Assembly: GCF_003952505.1 (NCBI RefSeq)
Contig: NZ_CP034450.1
Coordinates: 3,286,001-3,350,000 of the forward strand
DNA: 64,000 bases
Source of the DNA: Mesorhizobium sp. M4B.F.Ca.ET.058.02.1.1
GTDB lineage: Bacteria > Pseudomonadota > Alphaproteobacteria > Rhizobiales > Rhizobiaceae
Reading direction: 5' to 3'
Shown here: positions 28,433 to 38,022 of the stretch, piece by piece
Layout: every line of letters begins with the position of its first letter
How positions within the stretch are numbered: position 1 is the stretch's first letter
Translations under genes and position numbers: made by a program
The notes under the pieces: generated by a model
Seen by the model: the letters and a program-made list of their open reading frames with translations, nothing else
Databases searched by the model: none
What the model was told of the DNA's origin: nothing

Positions 28433-28468
28433 CAAAAATAAGGGCCGCCAATGAGGCGGCCCTTATTT
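28433..28468 (-). terminator. Rho-independent terminator of the flp pilin gene
   Basis: A 14-bp perfect stem (28436-28449 with 28455-28468) and a five-base loop. On the minus strand the stem runs into a T tract. It follows the pilin stop by 25 bases and probably limits read-through into cpaA, which would allow pilin mRNA to be in excess. Confidence 0.85.
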
Positions 28469-28492
28469 GAAAGCAAGCTGGTTGCTTCGATA

Positions 28493-28663
28493 TTACGAGT
28501 TGTTGACCGTCGTGGCGATCGCGTTGAACTTGTTGTTCAGCGCGTTGCCGAGGGCGCCGGCGCCGACCATGATGGCGAGCGCGATGAGAGCGGCGATCAA
28601 GCCATATTCGATGGCGGTCGCACCGGACTCGTTCTTCACAAAACGTGCAATGAGATTAGACAT
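28493..28663 (-). CDS. Flp/Fap type IVb pilin
   Basis: A 56-residue Flp pilin. The short leader and cleavage region read MSNLIARFVKNESGATAIEY, which has the Flp motif with Gly before the cut and the conserved Glu-Tyr at +5/+6, followed by a hydrophobic helix (GLIAALIALAIMVGAG) and a short Asn-rich tail. An AGGAG site lies seven bases before the ATG. This is the major subunit of the pilus built by the surrounding Tad genes and is processed by CpaA. A strong terminator follows it and a CtrA-like box lies 149 bases upstream. Confidence 0.93.
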   Translation of the reverse strand: MSNLIARFVKNESGATAIEYGLIAALIALAIMVGAGALGNALNNKFNAIATTVNNS

Positions 28664-28811
28664 TCGAGAGCTCCTACTCCACGTGTTACAGCACTTCCGT
28701 CAACTTCTCTTGCCGGTTGATCGGATGCTGCCCAATCTAGGGAGAAGCCCTTTCGATCGGCTTAATAAACAGCCTTACCGATTCCTTTCCGGTCGCGAAT
28801 CCGTTGCTTGG

Positions 28812-28826
28812 TTAATCGTCGGCTAA
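28812..28826. promoter_or_regulatory. CtrA-like box upstream of the flp pilin gene
   Basis: On the minus strand it reads TTAG-CCGACGA-TTAA followed by CC, so 7 of 8 consensus positions match and the TTAACC extension often seen in CtrA sites is present. It is 149 bases before the pilin ATG. Confidence 0.5.
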
Positions 28827-28956
28827 AGTAGTGAAGGGCCGCCTCGCCTCGCGCAAAGCAGCGGTAAAGGCGGGGTCCCCGACGATCGCTCAAGCAGCGA
28901 TCACGGCCCGCGCGGCATGCAACCGTAGCCTGGTGTTAAGCGTGACAGCCCGGGGC

Positions 28957-28971
28957 TTAACCGTTGGTTCA
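28957..28971. promoter_or_regulatory. CtrA-like box upstream of the pilus N-terminal-domain gene
   Basis: TTAA-CCGTTGG-TTCA, 7 of 8 matches to TTAA-N7-TTAA, 51 bases before the ATG at 29022, with a TTAACC half-site. Confidence 0.45.
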
Positions 28972-29021
28972 CCAATCTCGTTCATGTTCCGTTGAACAGT
29001 TTGCCGCCCTGGAGCGTCCTG

Positions 29022-29441
29022 ATGACCGGATTGAGATCGTCGTTTGCAGTTGCCGCGCTTCTCGCCGCCACTTTCGTCATGCCGGCAAAAGCTGGGCCCG
29101 GCATCGAGGTCACCATGAACCAGGCCAAGATCGTCAAGCTGTCGCGCGCCGCCGACACAATCGTCATCGGCAATCCGGCGATTGCCGATGCCTCCGTGCA
29201 GGACGCCTCGACGATCGTACTGACGGGCAAGGGATTCGGCGTCACCAACCTGGTCGTCCTCGACCAGGAAGGCAGCCCGATCATCGACGAGCAGGTCACC
29301 GTCGTGCGGCAGGATGCATCCTCGGTCAGAATCTACAGGCGTGCCGAGATCCAGACCCTGTCCTGCACGCCCTATTGCGAGAGTTCCTACAAGAGCGATA
29401 GCGAGAGAACCTCGGAAACCGAGATGAGCGCCAGCCACTGA
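29022..29441 (+). CDS. Pilus assembly N-terminal-domain protein (secretin N-domain like)
   Basis: A 139-residue secreted protein: signal peptide (SSFAVAALLAATFVMPAKAG), then the pilus-formation N-terminal domain also found at the start of CpaC (AADTIVIGNPAIADASVQD...STIVLTGKGFGVTNLVVLD). A short tail contains two Cys (LSCTPYCES). ATG 29022 has GGAG seven bases upstream and directly precedes the signal peptide. It probably contributes a periplasmic ring domain to the Tad secretin. It starts the plus-strand arm of the pilus locus. Confidence 0.85.
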   Translation: MTGLRSSFAVAALLAATFVMPAKAGPGIEVTMNQAKIVKLSRAADTIVIGNPAIADASVQDASTIVLTGKGFGVTNLVVLDQEGSPIIDEQVTVVRQDASSVRIYRRAEIQTLSCTPYCESSYKSDSERTSETEMSASH

Positions 29442-29482
29442 ATCGCCGGCCGCCGGCGGCGTTGCCGCGCCGCCGGCCACGG

Positions 29483-29497
29483 TTAGCTGCTGGTTAA
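29483..29497. promoter_or_regulatory. CtrA-like box upstream of the TadE-like gene
   Basis: TTAG-CTGCTGG-TTAA, 7 of 8 matches to TTAA-N7-TTAA, 95 bases before the ATG at 29593. Confidence 0.5.
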
Positions 29498-29592
29498 GGG
29501 CTTTTCGACGACTCTAACGGTCATCCAAACCGGACCTCAATGGGTTTTGGCTAGTGTTCCGGCCGGCATCAACGGATCGGCAGGGAGGGGGC

Positions 29593-30183
29593 ATGCGCGG
29601 GAATCCGGCACCCGAGGACGACAATCGCGGCAAAGGGCGGACAAGGCTCCGCTCCCGCTTTTCTGGCGATCGGCGCGGCAGCACGGCGATAGAGTTCGCT
29701 ATGTTGGCCCTGCCTTTTGCTCTCCTCGTCTTCGCCATCCTCGAAAGCTGTATTTCATTTGCCGGCCAGGAGGTGATGGCCAATGCCACGGATGACATCG
29801 CCCGCCAACTGCGCACCGGCCAGCTAAGACCGGCCGACGTGTCCGGCACCAAGTTGAAGGACATGATCTGCGCCAAGTTGGAGATCATGGTCGCCAAGAA
29901 CTGCCCGGGGTTGCTCGTCGACCTGCGCGAATATCCAACCTTTGCGGACGCCGCAACGGCAAGCTTCAAGATCGTAAACGGCGACATCGTGCTGACGCAG
30001 GGCACCAATTCGACGAGCTTCGGCGTATCACCTGGGCTGGCGGAATCGAAGAACATGCTGCGCGTCTTCTACAAATGGCCGGTCATGACCGACTTCATGG
30101 CCAGGTCGATGGCCAATCTGAAGGACGGCAACACGCTGCATTTCGCGTCGGTGACCTGGCAGAACGAACCGTTCGACAATTGA
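29593..30183 (+). CDS. TadE-like pseudopilin 1
   Basis: A 196-residue pseudopilin. A basic cytoplasmic leader ends in GDRRGSTAIEFAMLALPFAL, the TadE signature with Gly before the processing site and Glu at +5, followed by the hydrophobic helix and a periplasmic domain with one Cys pair (DMICAKLEIMVAKNC). ATG 29593 is preceded by GGGAGGGGG. TadE/TadF are cleaved by CpaA and are required for pilus assembly. It is followed directly by a second TadE-like gene. Confidence 0.88.
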   Translation: MRGNPAPEDDNRGKGRTRLRSRFSGDRRGSTAIEFAMLALPFALLVFAILESCISFAGQEVMANATDDIARQLRTGQLRPADVSGTKLKDMICAKLEIMVAKNCPGLLVDLREYPTFADAATASFKIVNGDIVLTQGTNSTSFGVSPGLAESKNMLRVFYKWPVMTDFMARSMANLKDGNTLHFASVTWQNEPFDN

Positions 30184-30221
30184 GACTTACGGGCATGCTT
30201 CGGCAAAACGGGGGTAAGGGC

Positions 30222-30842
30222 ATGTATCGTGCGGGGGCACATCGGGGGATTTTGGCGGCCTGGGCAAGGGCGACGCGGTTTTGCGCTGATCGCCGCGGCG
30301 TCGCGGCGATCGAGTTCGCCTTCATCGTGCCGCTGCTGCTCGTCATGTATTTCGTGACCATGGAGGCCTCACAGGCCATCGAGACCAGCAAGAAGGTCAG
30401 CCGCATCGGCAGCATGGTGGCGGACCTCGTCACGCAGCAGAACACGATCAGCAAGGCGGATCTCGACGCGATCATGAAGATCGGCACATCGACCTTGAAG
30501 CCCTACAACCGGTCGACCCCCAAGATCGTCATCACGGCCATAGAGGTCACGACCGATACGACGCCGAAGGTGCAGGTCGTCTGGTCGCGCAAGCTGGACA
30601 ACGGCGCCACCAGCGCCGATGCTGCGAAGACCACCACCACCACAATTCCCACCGCGCTCAACGTCAAGGGCACGTTCCTGATCCGTGTCGAAAGCGACCT
30701 CGCCTATGAGCCGATCATCACTTGGGCGGCGGACAGCCAGGAGCGGATTGGACTGACCTCGGCTTTCAGCCACATTTCGATGAGCGAGACCTATTACCTG
30801 CGGCCGCGCAGGAGCACCACGATCCCTTGTGGCGATTGCTGA
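30222..30842 (+). CDS. TadE-like pseudopilin 2
   Basis: A 206-residue second pseudopilin: leader ending in DRRGVAAIEFAFIVPLLLVM (TadE/TadF signature), a hydrophobic helix and a Thr-rich periplasmic region (DAAKTTTTTIPTALN). I chose ATG 30222, with GGGGGTAAGGG just upstream; ATG 30195 in the same frame would add nine residues. With the gene before it this forms the TadE/TadF pair. No vWA-containing TadG is in the window. Confidence 0.85.
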   Translation: MYRAGAHRGILAAWARATRFCADRRGVAAIEFAFIVPLLLVMYFVTMEASQAIETSKKVSRIGSMVADLVTQQNTISKADLDAIMKIGTSTLKPYNRSTPKIVITAIEVTTDTTPKVQVVWSRKLDNGATSADAAKTTTTTIPTALNVKGTFLIRVESDLAYEPIITWAADSQERIGLTSAFSHISMSETYYLRPRRSTTIPCGDC

Positions 30843-30883
30843 GAATTCCTTTGCCGCCGCGGTGGTCGCCGCGTCGTCCGGGA

Positions 30884-31888
30884 CTACTGCCGGCCCTCTT
30901 TGCCCGACACCAGCCGCACGATCGCCGCCGCCGTCGCATAGTCCTCTTGCGAGGTGACGGTGAAGCCGCCGGAATGCGTTGCCTCCAGGAGATCGTAGAC
31001 ATCGGGCGTCATCGACTTCAGGTTGGTGAGGAACACGGTGAGCCGGCGCTTGGCCTCGGGGTCGAGATCGCTGCGCACGGCATGCGGGCCATATCTCAGC
31101 AGCCCTGACGTCCACACCACCTGAACGGACGTCTTCGAAAGACCCGCCGCCTCCAGCCGCGCCAATGTCCCGTTCGGATCCGCCACCTGGTCGCCCGTGC
31201 CGGCAGGCTGGCCAGCAGGGAGAGCCGGCTGACTGTCGGGCACTGCCGTTTTGTCATTGGAGGCTACCCAGCCGAACAGGGCATCGGCCTCACCATCGAC
31301 CAGCATTGTTTCGGCGGCGGCGGCCGAAGCGGCGTGTATCAGGTACGGCGAGTCCTCGCTGATTCCGACACCTGCATCCGCCAGGCCGGCAAGCGGCAGC
31401 AGCGAACCGCCGATACTGTCGGCAGGCGCCAAGGCGATCCGGTGGCTGGCCATCGCGGCCAAGTCCGGGACCTTGCCGTCGCGCGTCACAAGGACGGAGC
31501 GGATGCCGGTGGCGCCATCCACGTCGACCGGCGCCACCAGAGGTTCGACGCAGCCGCAGCGCTCGGACGCCGTCGCATAGGCAATTGCCGAATAGACGGC
31601 ATATTGGATTCGTCCGTCCACCTGGGCCTCGATCAGCGCCTGGTAGTCGCGCGCGACGACGAACTCCGCCTTCATGCCCAGTGCCTTCGTATAGGCGTCG
31701 GTCAGCAGCGCCAGGCCCGGAACGGTGTTGCCACCACCCGGTTCGGCGACGATGCCGATGCGGAACGTGCCGATGTCGTCGCGCCAGTCGGCGCTGGCCG
31801 TGTCCGGCCAGGATGCGGCCAGCAACGCCAGAGCAGCCATCCATGCCTTGAAGGAAGGCTTTGCCGAAAATCCGCCGCGCCTTCTCAT
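30884..31888 (-). CDS. PhnD-like periplasmic substrate-binding protein
   Basis: A 334-residue protein with a signal peptide ([19 protein letters not shown]) and the PhnD/SsuA/transferrin-type binding fold: [11 protein letters not shown] at the mature start, [13 protein letters not shown] near residue 110, and [21 protein letters not shown]. Such proteins feed phosphate, phosphonate or related ABC importers, but no permease or ATPase gene is next to it. It is an orphan between the pilus locus and deoB. Ligand unknown. The ATG at 31888 is the first that leads directly into the signal peptide. Confidence 0.78.
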   Translation of the reverse strand: MRRRGGFSAKPSFKAWMAALALLAASWPDTASADWRDDIGTFRIGIVAEPGGGNTVPGLALLTDAYTKALGMKAEFVVARDYQALIEAQVDGRIQYAVYSAIAYATASERCGCVEPLVAPVDVDGATGIRSVLVTRDGKVPDLAAMASHRIALAPADSIGGSLLPLAGLADAGVGISEDSPYLIHAASAAAAETMLVDGEADALFGWVASNDKTAVPDSQPALPAGQPAGTGDQVADPNGTLARLEAAGLSKTSVQVVWTSGLLRYGPHAVRSDLDPEAKRRLTVFLTNLKSMTPDVYDLLEATHSGGFTVTSQEDYATAAAIVRLVSGKEGRQ

Positions 31889-32021
31889 CCCTGCCCCGCC
31901 TGTGCCGGCATCCCACCTCGCCCGACTATCGCGCCGAGCGGTTGCCGTTTGGTTTCCGAATTGCCAATGGCGATGCGGAACCCTATGTCTGGGGCCGCAG
32001 ACAGGCAACAATGACCCTTTG

Positions 32022-33272
32022 ATGGCGCGCGCTTTCCTCTTCGTCCTCGACTCTTTCGGCATCGGCGGCGCCGCCGATGCCGCCCGCTATGGCGATGCCG
32101 GCGCCGACACGTTCGGGCACATTGCACTCGCCTGCGCCCAGGGTCGCGCGGACCGCGAAGGCTTGCGCCGCGGACCGCTCGCCGTGCCCAACATGATGTC
32201 GCTTGGGCTTGCCCGCGCGGCAGAAACCGCGACGGGGTTCCACTTCGACAATGACGGCACTGAACCGCTTGCCGCGACCCTTCACGGCGCGGCGCAGGAA
32301 ATCTCCAGCGGCAAGGACACGCCGTCCGGCCACTGGGAAATTGCCGGCCTGCCGGTGCGCTTCGACTGGGGCTATTTCCCCGAGACAGTGCCCGCCTTTC
32401 CGGCTGCGTTGACCGAGGCGATGATCCGGGAGGGAAAGGTGCCCGGCATTCTGGGCGACTGCCATGCGGGCGGAATCGAGATCATCGAGCGGTTCGGTGA
32501 GGAGCATATCCGCACCGGCAAGCCGATCTGCTACACCTCGGTCGACTCCGTCCTGCAGATCGCCGCGCACGAAACGCATTTCGGCCTCGAACGGCTCTAC
32601 GAGTTCTGCAAGACGGTGCGCAGGCTGGCCGATCCGCTGAACATCGGCCGGGTTATCGCCCGGCCTTTCGTCGGCGAAAGCGTCGCCACCTTCGAACGGA
32701 CATATAACCGCCGCGACTATGCGGTGCCGCCGCCAGAGCCGACCCTGCTCGACCGGCTGACCGGGCGCGGCAGCAAGGTCATCGCGGTTGGCAAGATCGG
32801 CGACATCTTCGCGCATCGCGGCATCTCGGAGGTGCGCAAGGCCGCCGGCAACATGGCGATGTTCGACAAGGCGCTCGGCGCGATGGACGAAGCCGGCGAC
32901 GGCGACCTGGTGTTTGCCAATTTCGTCGATTTCGACACGGAGTTCGGCCATCGGCGCGACGTCGCCGGCTATGCCGCGGCGCTCGAGGCGTTCGACCGGC
33001 GCCTGCCCGAAGCGCTGGCGAAATTGAAGCAAGGCGACCTCTTCATCCTCACCGCGGACCATGGCAACGATCCGACCTGGCGCGGCACCGACCATACGCG
33101 CGAGCGCATCCCGGTGATCGGCACCGGACCTGGGCTCGCGGGCGGCGACATCGGCCTCAGACCGACTTTCGCCGATATCGGCGAGACCGTCGCGGAGCAT
33201 CTCGGGCTGGAGCCCGGCCGTCACGGCACCTCCTTTTATGCGGCGATGGGCGGCCATGCCCGAACTGCCTGA
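32022..33272 (+). CDS. deoB: DeoB, phosphopentomutase
   Basis: A 416-residue alkaline-phosphatase-fold mutase. Motifs: [15 protein letters not shown] at the start (metal Asp), [14 protein letters not shown] with the phosphorylated Thr (about residues 91-104) and the C-terminal metal site [18 protein letters not shown]. It interconverts (deoxy)ribose 1- and 5-phosphates in nucleoside salvage. ATG 32022 gives the family start; the frame is open further upstream without homology. mutM overlaps its 3' end by 17 bases. Confidence 0.95.
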   Translation: MARAFLFVLDSFGIGGAADAARYGDAGADTFGHIALACAQGRADREGLRRGPLAVPNMMSLGLARAAETATGFHFDNDGTEPLAATLHGAAQEISSGKDTPSGHWEIAGLPVRFDWGYFPETVPAFPAALTEAMIREGKVPGILGDCHAGGIEIIERFGEEHIRTGKPICYTSVDSVLQIAAHETHFGLERLYEFCKTVRRLADPLNIGRVIARPFVGESVATFERTYNRRDYAVPPPEPTLLDRLTGRGSKVIAVGKIGDIFAHRGISEVRKAAGNMAMFDKALGAMDEAGDGDLVFANFVDFDTEFGHRRDVAGYAAALEAFDRRLPEALAKLKQGDLFILTADHGNDPTWRGTDHTRERIPVIGTGPGLAGGDIGLRPTFADIGETVAEHLGLEPGRHGTSFYAAMGGHARTA

Positions 33273-34143
33273 GGTCGAAACCGTCCGGCGCGGGCTGCAG
33301 CCGGTCCTGGAAGGCGCTCGCCTGGTCAGGGTCGAAGCGCGCCGGCCCGATCTCAGGTTTCCATTTCCCGCGCGCTTCTCCGAACGGCTAACCGGCAAGA
33401 CCATCACCGCGCTCGGCCGGCGGGCCAAGTACCTCACCATGCATGTCGATGGCGGTCCGGTGCTGATCTGCCATCTCGGCATGTCGGGCTCCTTCCGCAT
33501 CGAAACCGCCGAAGGCGAAACGCCCGGCGCGTTCCATCACGAGCGCTCGAAGAATTCGGCGCACGACCATGTCGTGTTCGACATCGAATCTCCCGCGGGT
33601 ACCCGCTCGCGGGTGATCTTCAACGATCCGCGCCGTTTCGGCTTCATGCTGTTTGCGGAAGGCGCGCCAGACACTCATCCGATGCTGACCGGCCTCGGCA
33701 TCGAGCCGACCGGCAATGCGCTGGACGGCGCCCTTCTCGCTTCGCTGCTCGCCGGCCGCAGATCGCCATTGAAAGCGGCGCTGCTCGACCAGCGGCTGAT
33801 CGCGGGACTCGGCAATATCTATGTATCGGAAGCGCTGTGGCGCGCCGGCCTGTCGCCGCTGCGCGAGGCGGGCACCATCGCCGGAGGCGGCAAAAAGGCG
33901 AGGGAGCGAAGCGAGCGCCTGGCCGAAGCGATCCGGTCGGTCATCGCCGATGCGATCGCCGCCGGTGGCTCCTCGCTGCGCGACTATGTGCAGTCCGATG
34001 GGTCGCTCGGCTATTTCCAGCATTCCTTCGCGGCCTACGACCGCGAGGGCGAGCCATGCCAAAAGCCCGGCTGCGGCGGCCATATCGAGCGCATCGTGCA
34101 GAGCGGCCGCTCGACCTTCTATTGCCGGACCTGTCAGCGGTGA
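33256..34143 (+). CDS. mutM: MutM/Fpg, formamidopyrimidine-DNA glycosylase
   Basis: A 295-residue bifunctional glycosylase/AP lyase that removes 8-oxoguanine. It begins [10 protein letters not shown] with the catalytic Pro2 and Glu3, includes the helix-two-turn-helix region ([17 protein letters not shown]) and ends in the zinc finger with CQKPGC and [11 protein letters not shown] 33256 must be the start because Pro2 is the nucleophile. It overlaps deoB by 17 bases. Confidence 0.96.
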   Translation: MPELPEVETVRRGLQPVLEGARLVRVEARRPDLRFPFPARFSERLTGKTITALGRRAKYLTMHVDGGPVLICHLGMSGSFRIETAEGETPGAFHHERSKNSAHDHVVFDIESPAGTRSRVIFNDPRRFGFMLFAEGAPDTHPMLTGLGIEPTGNALDGALLASLLAGRRSPLKAALLDQRLIAGLGNIYVSEALWRAGLSPLREAGTIAGGGKKARERSERLAEAIRSVIADAIAAGGSSLRDYVQSDGSLGYFQHSFAAYDREGEPCQKPGCGGHIERIVQSGRSTFYCRTCQR

Positions 34144-34182
34144 GCTAGACCGATCCCTCAATCGGAACGAGGAGGCGATGCC

Positions 34183-34956
34183 ATGACCTATGAAACCATC
34201 ATCGTGGAAACGCGCGGCAAGGTCGGGCTGATCACGCTGAACCGGCCGAAGGCGCTCAACGCGCTGAACTCCCAGGTCATGGCGGAGGTGGTCGCGGCGA
34301 TGAGCGGGTTCGGCGCCGATGCCGGCATCGGCGCGATCATCATCACCGGTTCCGAGAAGGCCTTCGCGGCTGGCGCCGACATCAAGGAGATGCAATCGAT
34401 CGCCTTCGTCGATGCCTACACGCAGGACTTCTTCGTCGGCTGGGAGCAACTCACGCGCGTGCGAAAGCCGATCATCGCGGCGGTTGCGGGTTACGCGCTT
34501 GGCGGCGGCTGCGAACTGGCAATGATGTGCGATTTCATCATCGCCGCGGATACCGCAAGGTTCGGCCAGCCCGAGATCACGCTTGGCGTCATGCCCGGCA
34601 TGGGCGGGTCACAGCGGCTGACCCGTTTTGTCGGCAAGTCGAAGGCGATGGACATGTGCCTGACCGGGCGGATGATGGATGCGGCCGAGGCGGAGCGCTG
34701 CGGGTTGGTGTCGCGCGTCGTGCCCGCGGGCGATCTCATTGAGGAAGCTCTGAAGGCCGCGGCCAAGATCGCCGAGTTCTCGCTGCCGTCGGTGATGATG
34801 ACGAAAGAGGCCGTCAACCGGGCCTATGAAACGACGCTTGCCGAGGGTTTGCGGTTCGAGCGGCGGCTGTTCCACTCGCTGTTTGCGCTGGACGACCAGA
34901 AGGAAGGCATGGCCGCCTTTGCCGAGAAGCGGAAGCCCAATTTCACCAACCGATAA
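34183..34956 (+). CDS. Enoyl-CoA hydratase (crotonase family)
   Basis: A 257-residue crotonase. The oxyanion-hole segments [10 protein letters not shown] (about 65-74) and [15 protein letters not shown] (about 105-119) are present, as is the catalytic Glu region [14 protein letters not shown] (about 131-144). It hydrates trans-2-enoyl-CoA in beta-oxidation; other crotonase activities cannot be excluded. AGGAGG lies upstream of the ATG. It follows mutM by 39 bases, so co-transcription is possible. Confidence 0.92.
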   Translation: MTYETIIVETRGKVGLITLNRPKALNALNSQVMAEVVAAMSGFGADAGIGAIIITGSEKAFAAGADIKEMQSIAFVDAYTQDFFVGWEQLTRVRKPIIAAVAGYALGGGCELAMMCDFIIAADTARFGQPEITLGVMPGMGGSQRLTRFVGKSKAMDMCLTGRMMDAAEAERCGLVSRVVPAGDLIEEALKAAAKIAEFSLPSVMMTKEAVNRAYETTLAEGLRFERRLFHSLFALDDQKEGMAAFAEKRKPNFTNR

Positions 34957-34996
34957 GATGGTCGGGCGCCGGCGTCAAAAAGAAGGCGAAGCGGCG

Positions 34997-35025
34997 TTGA
35001 CGCGCCGGAAAAGCTGAACTATAAG
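34997..35025 (+). promoter_or_regulatory. Sigma-70-type promoter of rpsT
   Basis: TTGACG (34997-35002), a 17-base spacer and TATAAG (35020-35025). The predicted start is about 83 bases before the rpsT ATG, leaving a short untranslated leader. Confidence 0.75.
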
Positions 35026-35114
35026 CCGCACCAACCGAGGCGGCCTGTGGCTGCCCGTTTGTTTTTTGCGCCCTGCGATACCGCTGGCGCCCACCAGATC
35101 AGAAGAGAGGCACC

Positions 35115-35381
35115 ATGGCCAACACCTCCTCGGCCAAGAAGGCAACGCGCAAGATCGCCCGCCGGGCCGCGATCAACAAGAACCGCCGCTCGCGCGTCCG
35201 CACTTATGTGCGCCAGGTCGAAGAGGCGCTCGCCTCGGGCGACAAGGCTGCCGCGCTGGCCGCGTTCAAGGCTGCCGAGCCGGAATTGATGCGCGCCGCG
35301 ACGAAGGGCGTGATCCATAAGAACACGGCGTCGCGCAAGGTTTCCAGACTGGCGCACCGGCTCAAGGTACTGACTGCCTGA
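35115..35381 (+). CDS. rpsT: Ribosomal protein S20
   Basis: An 88-residue small-subunit protein that binds 16S rRNA. It opens [18 protein letters not shown] and has the helical, Lys/Arg-rich S20 sequence through [16 protein letters not shown]. An AGAGAGG site precedes the ATG. It has its own promoter and terminator. rpsT just before dnaA is the usual rhizobial order. Confidence 0.96.
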   Translation: MANTSSAKKATRKIARRAAINKNRRSRVRTYVRQVEEALASGDKAAALAAFKAAEPELMRAATKGVIHKNTASRKVSRLAHRLKVLTA

Positions 35382-35409
35382 TAAGCCTTTACTAAACTTG
35401 CGTTCTTCG

Positions 35410-35438
35410 AACCCGGCGGATGACGCCGGGTTTTTTCG
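35410..35438 (+). terminator. Rho-independent terminator of rpsT
   Basis: AACCCGGCG and CGCCGGGTT form a 9-bp stem with a five-base loop, directly followed by TTTT. It lies 29 bases after the rpsT stop. Confidence 0.85.
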
Positions 35439-35604
35439 TTTGCCGGCAAGTACTTAAAAAGAACGCCCCGAGATCGCGTCCAGGCTGGATTTCAAAATCC
35501 GGTTTACTTTGCCGGCATATACATGCGCACTGATATTCCGTTATGCCGAAAGCGGGCGCTGACCAAAATTCGGCTGTCAGAAATTAGCTATATATTTCAA
35601 ACGC

Positions 35605-35634
35605 CTGTGGATGGTGATCCACAGCTTGTTCACA
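35605..35634. promoter_or_regulatory. DnaA-box cluster upstream of dnaA
   Basis: CTGTGGAT and ATCCACAG form a perfect inverted repeat (35605-35624). Within it are TGTGGATGG (35606-35614) and TGATCCACA (35615-35623), followed at once by TTGTTCACA (35626-35634). Compared with TTATCCACA the latter two differ at one and two positions. A further one-mismatch box, CTATCCACA, is at 35832-35840. Confidence 0.55.
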
Positions 35635-36225
35635 TCGCGTTCGAGCGGCGGGGGACAAGTAGCTGTCAAGCGAATTATTTCAGAAAATTTCGTGCCGAGC
35701 GGCCATTTTCATATTCGCCGGAAAAGGGTTTGAATCACAATGGCTTTGTCAAAATATGCCGTTGCGGCACCCGCTCCGAACCCGTCTCCGCTAACCAGAT
35801 TCGTTAAAAATCCGTTAGTCGTGGCCTTGCCCTATCCACAGCGATTTCGGTAATGTCCATCCATCGAAGGGACGGGCTCTTGGCCTTCAACCCAGCCTGA
35901 ATCGGCCACCACAAAATGGCAGAATTCATGACGTGGATCAATTCCGCGAACGGGCTTGATTTGTCTTTTCGAGGCGGTAGGGGACTGGCGTAATTGTACA
36001 TGGCAGGTCGATGGAGCCGGCGTTTTCGCCGGATGGCATCGCATTGCCCTGGTGTGTCGAGAACGGCCCAGCTTGCAAGAGCTGGCACCGGTCCCTTTGT
36101 TACGAGGCGATGATCACCTGCCGGCGGCGGCGGTGGTGTCGCAGCGAAGATACGGTCGCCGGAAACATGGATGCAGGAGGCGCATCCCCGGCGGAAAAGG
36201 GTACAAAAGGACAAGGAACTCGATC

Positions 36226-37770
36226 ATGCAGAGCGGCATCGAAAGGGAGCTAACCAGCGAACTCCCATTCCCAACAACATTCGTCGGAGGGGACAGCATG
36301 GCGGGTTCCAGCGACGCGGAACAGAAGTTCGAGCGCGTCAAGGCCCAGCTGAAGGCGCGCCTGGGAGCTGAGGTCTATTCAAGCTGGTTTGGCCGCATGA
36401 AGGTTGCCGAGGCTTCCCGCGGCATTGTCCGCATCTCGGTACCCACGGCCTTCCTGCGGTCGTGGATCAACGGCCACTATCTCGATCTGATCGCGGAATT
36501 GTGGAAGCACGAGGATCCCGAAGTCCTCAAGATCGAGATCGTGGTGCGCACCGCCACGCGCCAGACACGCAATGGCGTCGAGCCTGAGGTGACGCCGGCG
36601 CGTAAGATGACCCGACAGACGCAGACGGCGCTCGCCGCGGGCACCGCCGCGACAGGCAGGGTCGAACGGGCTCCGGCGCCGCGCCCGGGCGTGCCCGCAG
36701 AGACCGAGTTCCGGCACAATGTGCTGGGGTCGCCGCTCGATCCACGCTACACCTTCAGTTCCTTCATCGAAGGCCCGTCGAACCGGGTGGCTTTCGCCGC
36801 CGCCAAGGCCGTGGCGGAATCGCAGTCGAGCGCGGTGCGCTTCAACCCGCTTTTCCTTCATGCGACGGTCGGCCTCGGCAAGACGCATCTTCTGCAGGCG
36901 ATCGCGGCGGAATCGCTGATACACAACCCGAAATCGCGCGTCGTCTACCTGACGGCCGAGTATTTCATGTGGCGCTTCGCCACCGCCATCCGCGACAACA
37001 ACGCGCTAACGTTGAAGGAGCAACTGCGCGATATCGATCTCCTGATCATCGACGACATGCAGTTCCTGCAGGGCAAGTCGATCCAGCATGAGTTCTGCCA
37101 CCTGATCAACATGCTGCTCGACAGCGCCAAGCAGGTGGTGGTTGCCGCCGACCGGCCGCCGTCCGAGCTGGAGTCGCTGGAGCCGCGCGTGCGCTCCCGC
37201 CTCAATGGCGGCGTGGCCCTGGAAATGTCGGCGCCGGACTTCGCAATGCGTCTCGGCATGCTGAAGCTGCGCCTCGCCACGGCCAAGGTCGACGATGCCT
37301 CGCTCGATATTTCGGACGAGATCCTCAACCATGTCGCGCGCACGGTGACCGGAAGCGGACGAGAGTTGGAAGGCGCCTTCAACCAGCTCCTGTTCAGACA
37401 GTCCTTCGAACCGCAGATCAGCATCGACCGTATCGACGAGATCCTCGGGCACATCTATCGCTCGGGCGAGCCGAAGCGAGTGCGCATCGAGGACATCCAG
37501 CGCATCGTGGCGCGCCACTACAACGTGTCGAAGACCGAGCTTCTGTCCAATCGGCGCACGCGCACCATCGTCAAGCCGCGGCAGGTGGCCATGTATCTGT
37601 CGAAGGTGATGACGCCGCGCTCGCTGCCCGAGATCGGACGGCGCTTCGGCGGCCGCGACCATACGACCGTGTTGCATGCGGTGCGCAAGATCGAGGACCT
37701 TTCGGGCGCCGACAACACGCTGGCGCAGGAACTGGAACTCTTAAGAAGACTGATCAACGACCAGGCTTGA
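36226..37770 (+). CDS. dnaA: DnaA, chromosomal replication initiator
   Basis: A 514-residue AAA+ initiator. Domain I (about 25-100, [20 protein letters not shown]), a variable linker, domain III with Walker A GLGKTH (about 216-221) and Walker [10 protein letters not shown], and the domain IV DNA-binding signature [16 protein letters not shown] near the C-terminus. I start it at ATG 36226 (AAGGA upstream), but ATG 36298 has a stronger GGAGGGG site and would give 490 residues. It is followed by a RIME-like repeat and dnaN. Confidence 0.95.
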   Translation: MQSGIERELTSELPFPTTFVGGDSMAGSSDAEQKFERVKAQLKARLGAEVYSSWFGRMKVAEASRGIVRISVPTAFLRSWINGHYLDLIAELWKHEDPEVLKIEIVVRTATRQTRNGVEPEVTPARKMTRQTQTALAAGTAATGRVERAPAPRPGVPAETEFRHNVLGSPLDPRYTFSSFIEGPSNRVAFAAAKAVAESQSSAVRFNPLFLHATVGLGKTHLLQAIAAESLIHNPKSRVVYLTAEYFMWRFATAIRDNNALTLKEQLRDIDLLIIDDMQFLQGKSIQHEFCHLINMLLDSAKQVVVAADRPPSELESLEPRVRSRLNGGVALEMSAPDFAMRLGMLKLRLATAKVDDASLDISDEILNHVARTVTGSGRELEGAFNQLLFRQSFEPQISIDRIDEILGHIYRSGEPKRVRIEDIQRIVARHYNVSKTELLSNRRTRTIVKPRQVAMYLSKVMTPRSLPEIGRRFGGRDHTTVLHAVRKIEDLSGADNTLAQELELLRRLINDQA

Positions 37771-37788
37771 GCGGCCGGGAAAGACCTG

Positions 37789-37890
37789 GAGCGGTTCAGC
37801 GTTTCATGGAATCGCCGAACCGCTCTAACTAATTGTTTCTACGCAATTCCGGACGGAAAACCGTTACACACTTTTCCTGGAATTGCCCTA
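37789..37890 (-). repeat. RIME-like double-palindrome repeat, copy 2 (inverted)
   Basis: The same two palindromes as copies 1 and 3 but in the opposite orientation: GAGCGGTTCAGC...CCGCTCTAA first, then GCAATTCCGG...CTGGAATTGC. It lies 18 bases after the dnaA stop. Confidence 0.85.
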
Positions 37891-38022
37891 AAGCGCGGCG
37901 CGCCCGTAACGGTCCATGCGACGCGCTGAGGTGTGGTTTTCATGCATGTCGTTGTTCTCGAACCGCTGCGCGCTTTTGGGTGACATGCATTAAACGGGGA
38001 CTTCGCCGGCTTTATCCCCAGA

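Larger units (their letters stand above)
28664..29021. other. Divergent intergenic region between flp pilin and pilus N-domain gene
   Basis: A gene-free stretch of 358 bases. It holds two CtrA-like boxes, at 28812-28826 facing the pilin gene and 28957-28971 facing the plus-strand gene at 29022, and the pilin leader. I see no convincing coding frame. Confidence 0.6.
35382..36225. other. 844-bp gap between rpsT and dnaA with terminator and DnaA boxes
   Basis: It holds the rpsT terminator, AT-rich stretches (about 35570-35600 and 35675-35695), a cluster of DnaA-box-like nonamers at 35606-35634, a further one at 35832-35840, and the dnaA leader. The short open frames here show no protein-like features. 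It could be the dnaA control region or a replication origin. Confidence 0.6.

Noticed and set aside
35523..35807. 94-codon open frame in the rpsT-dnaA gap
   Set aside because: It runs across the DnaA-box cluster, has no good ribosome-binding site and no protein-like pattern.
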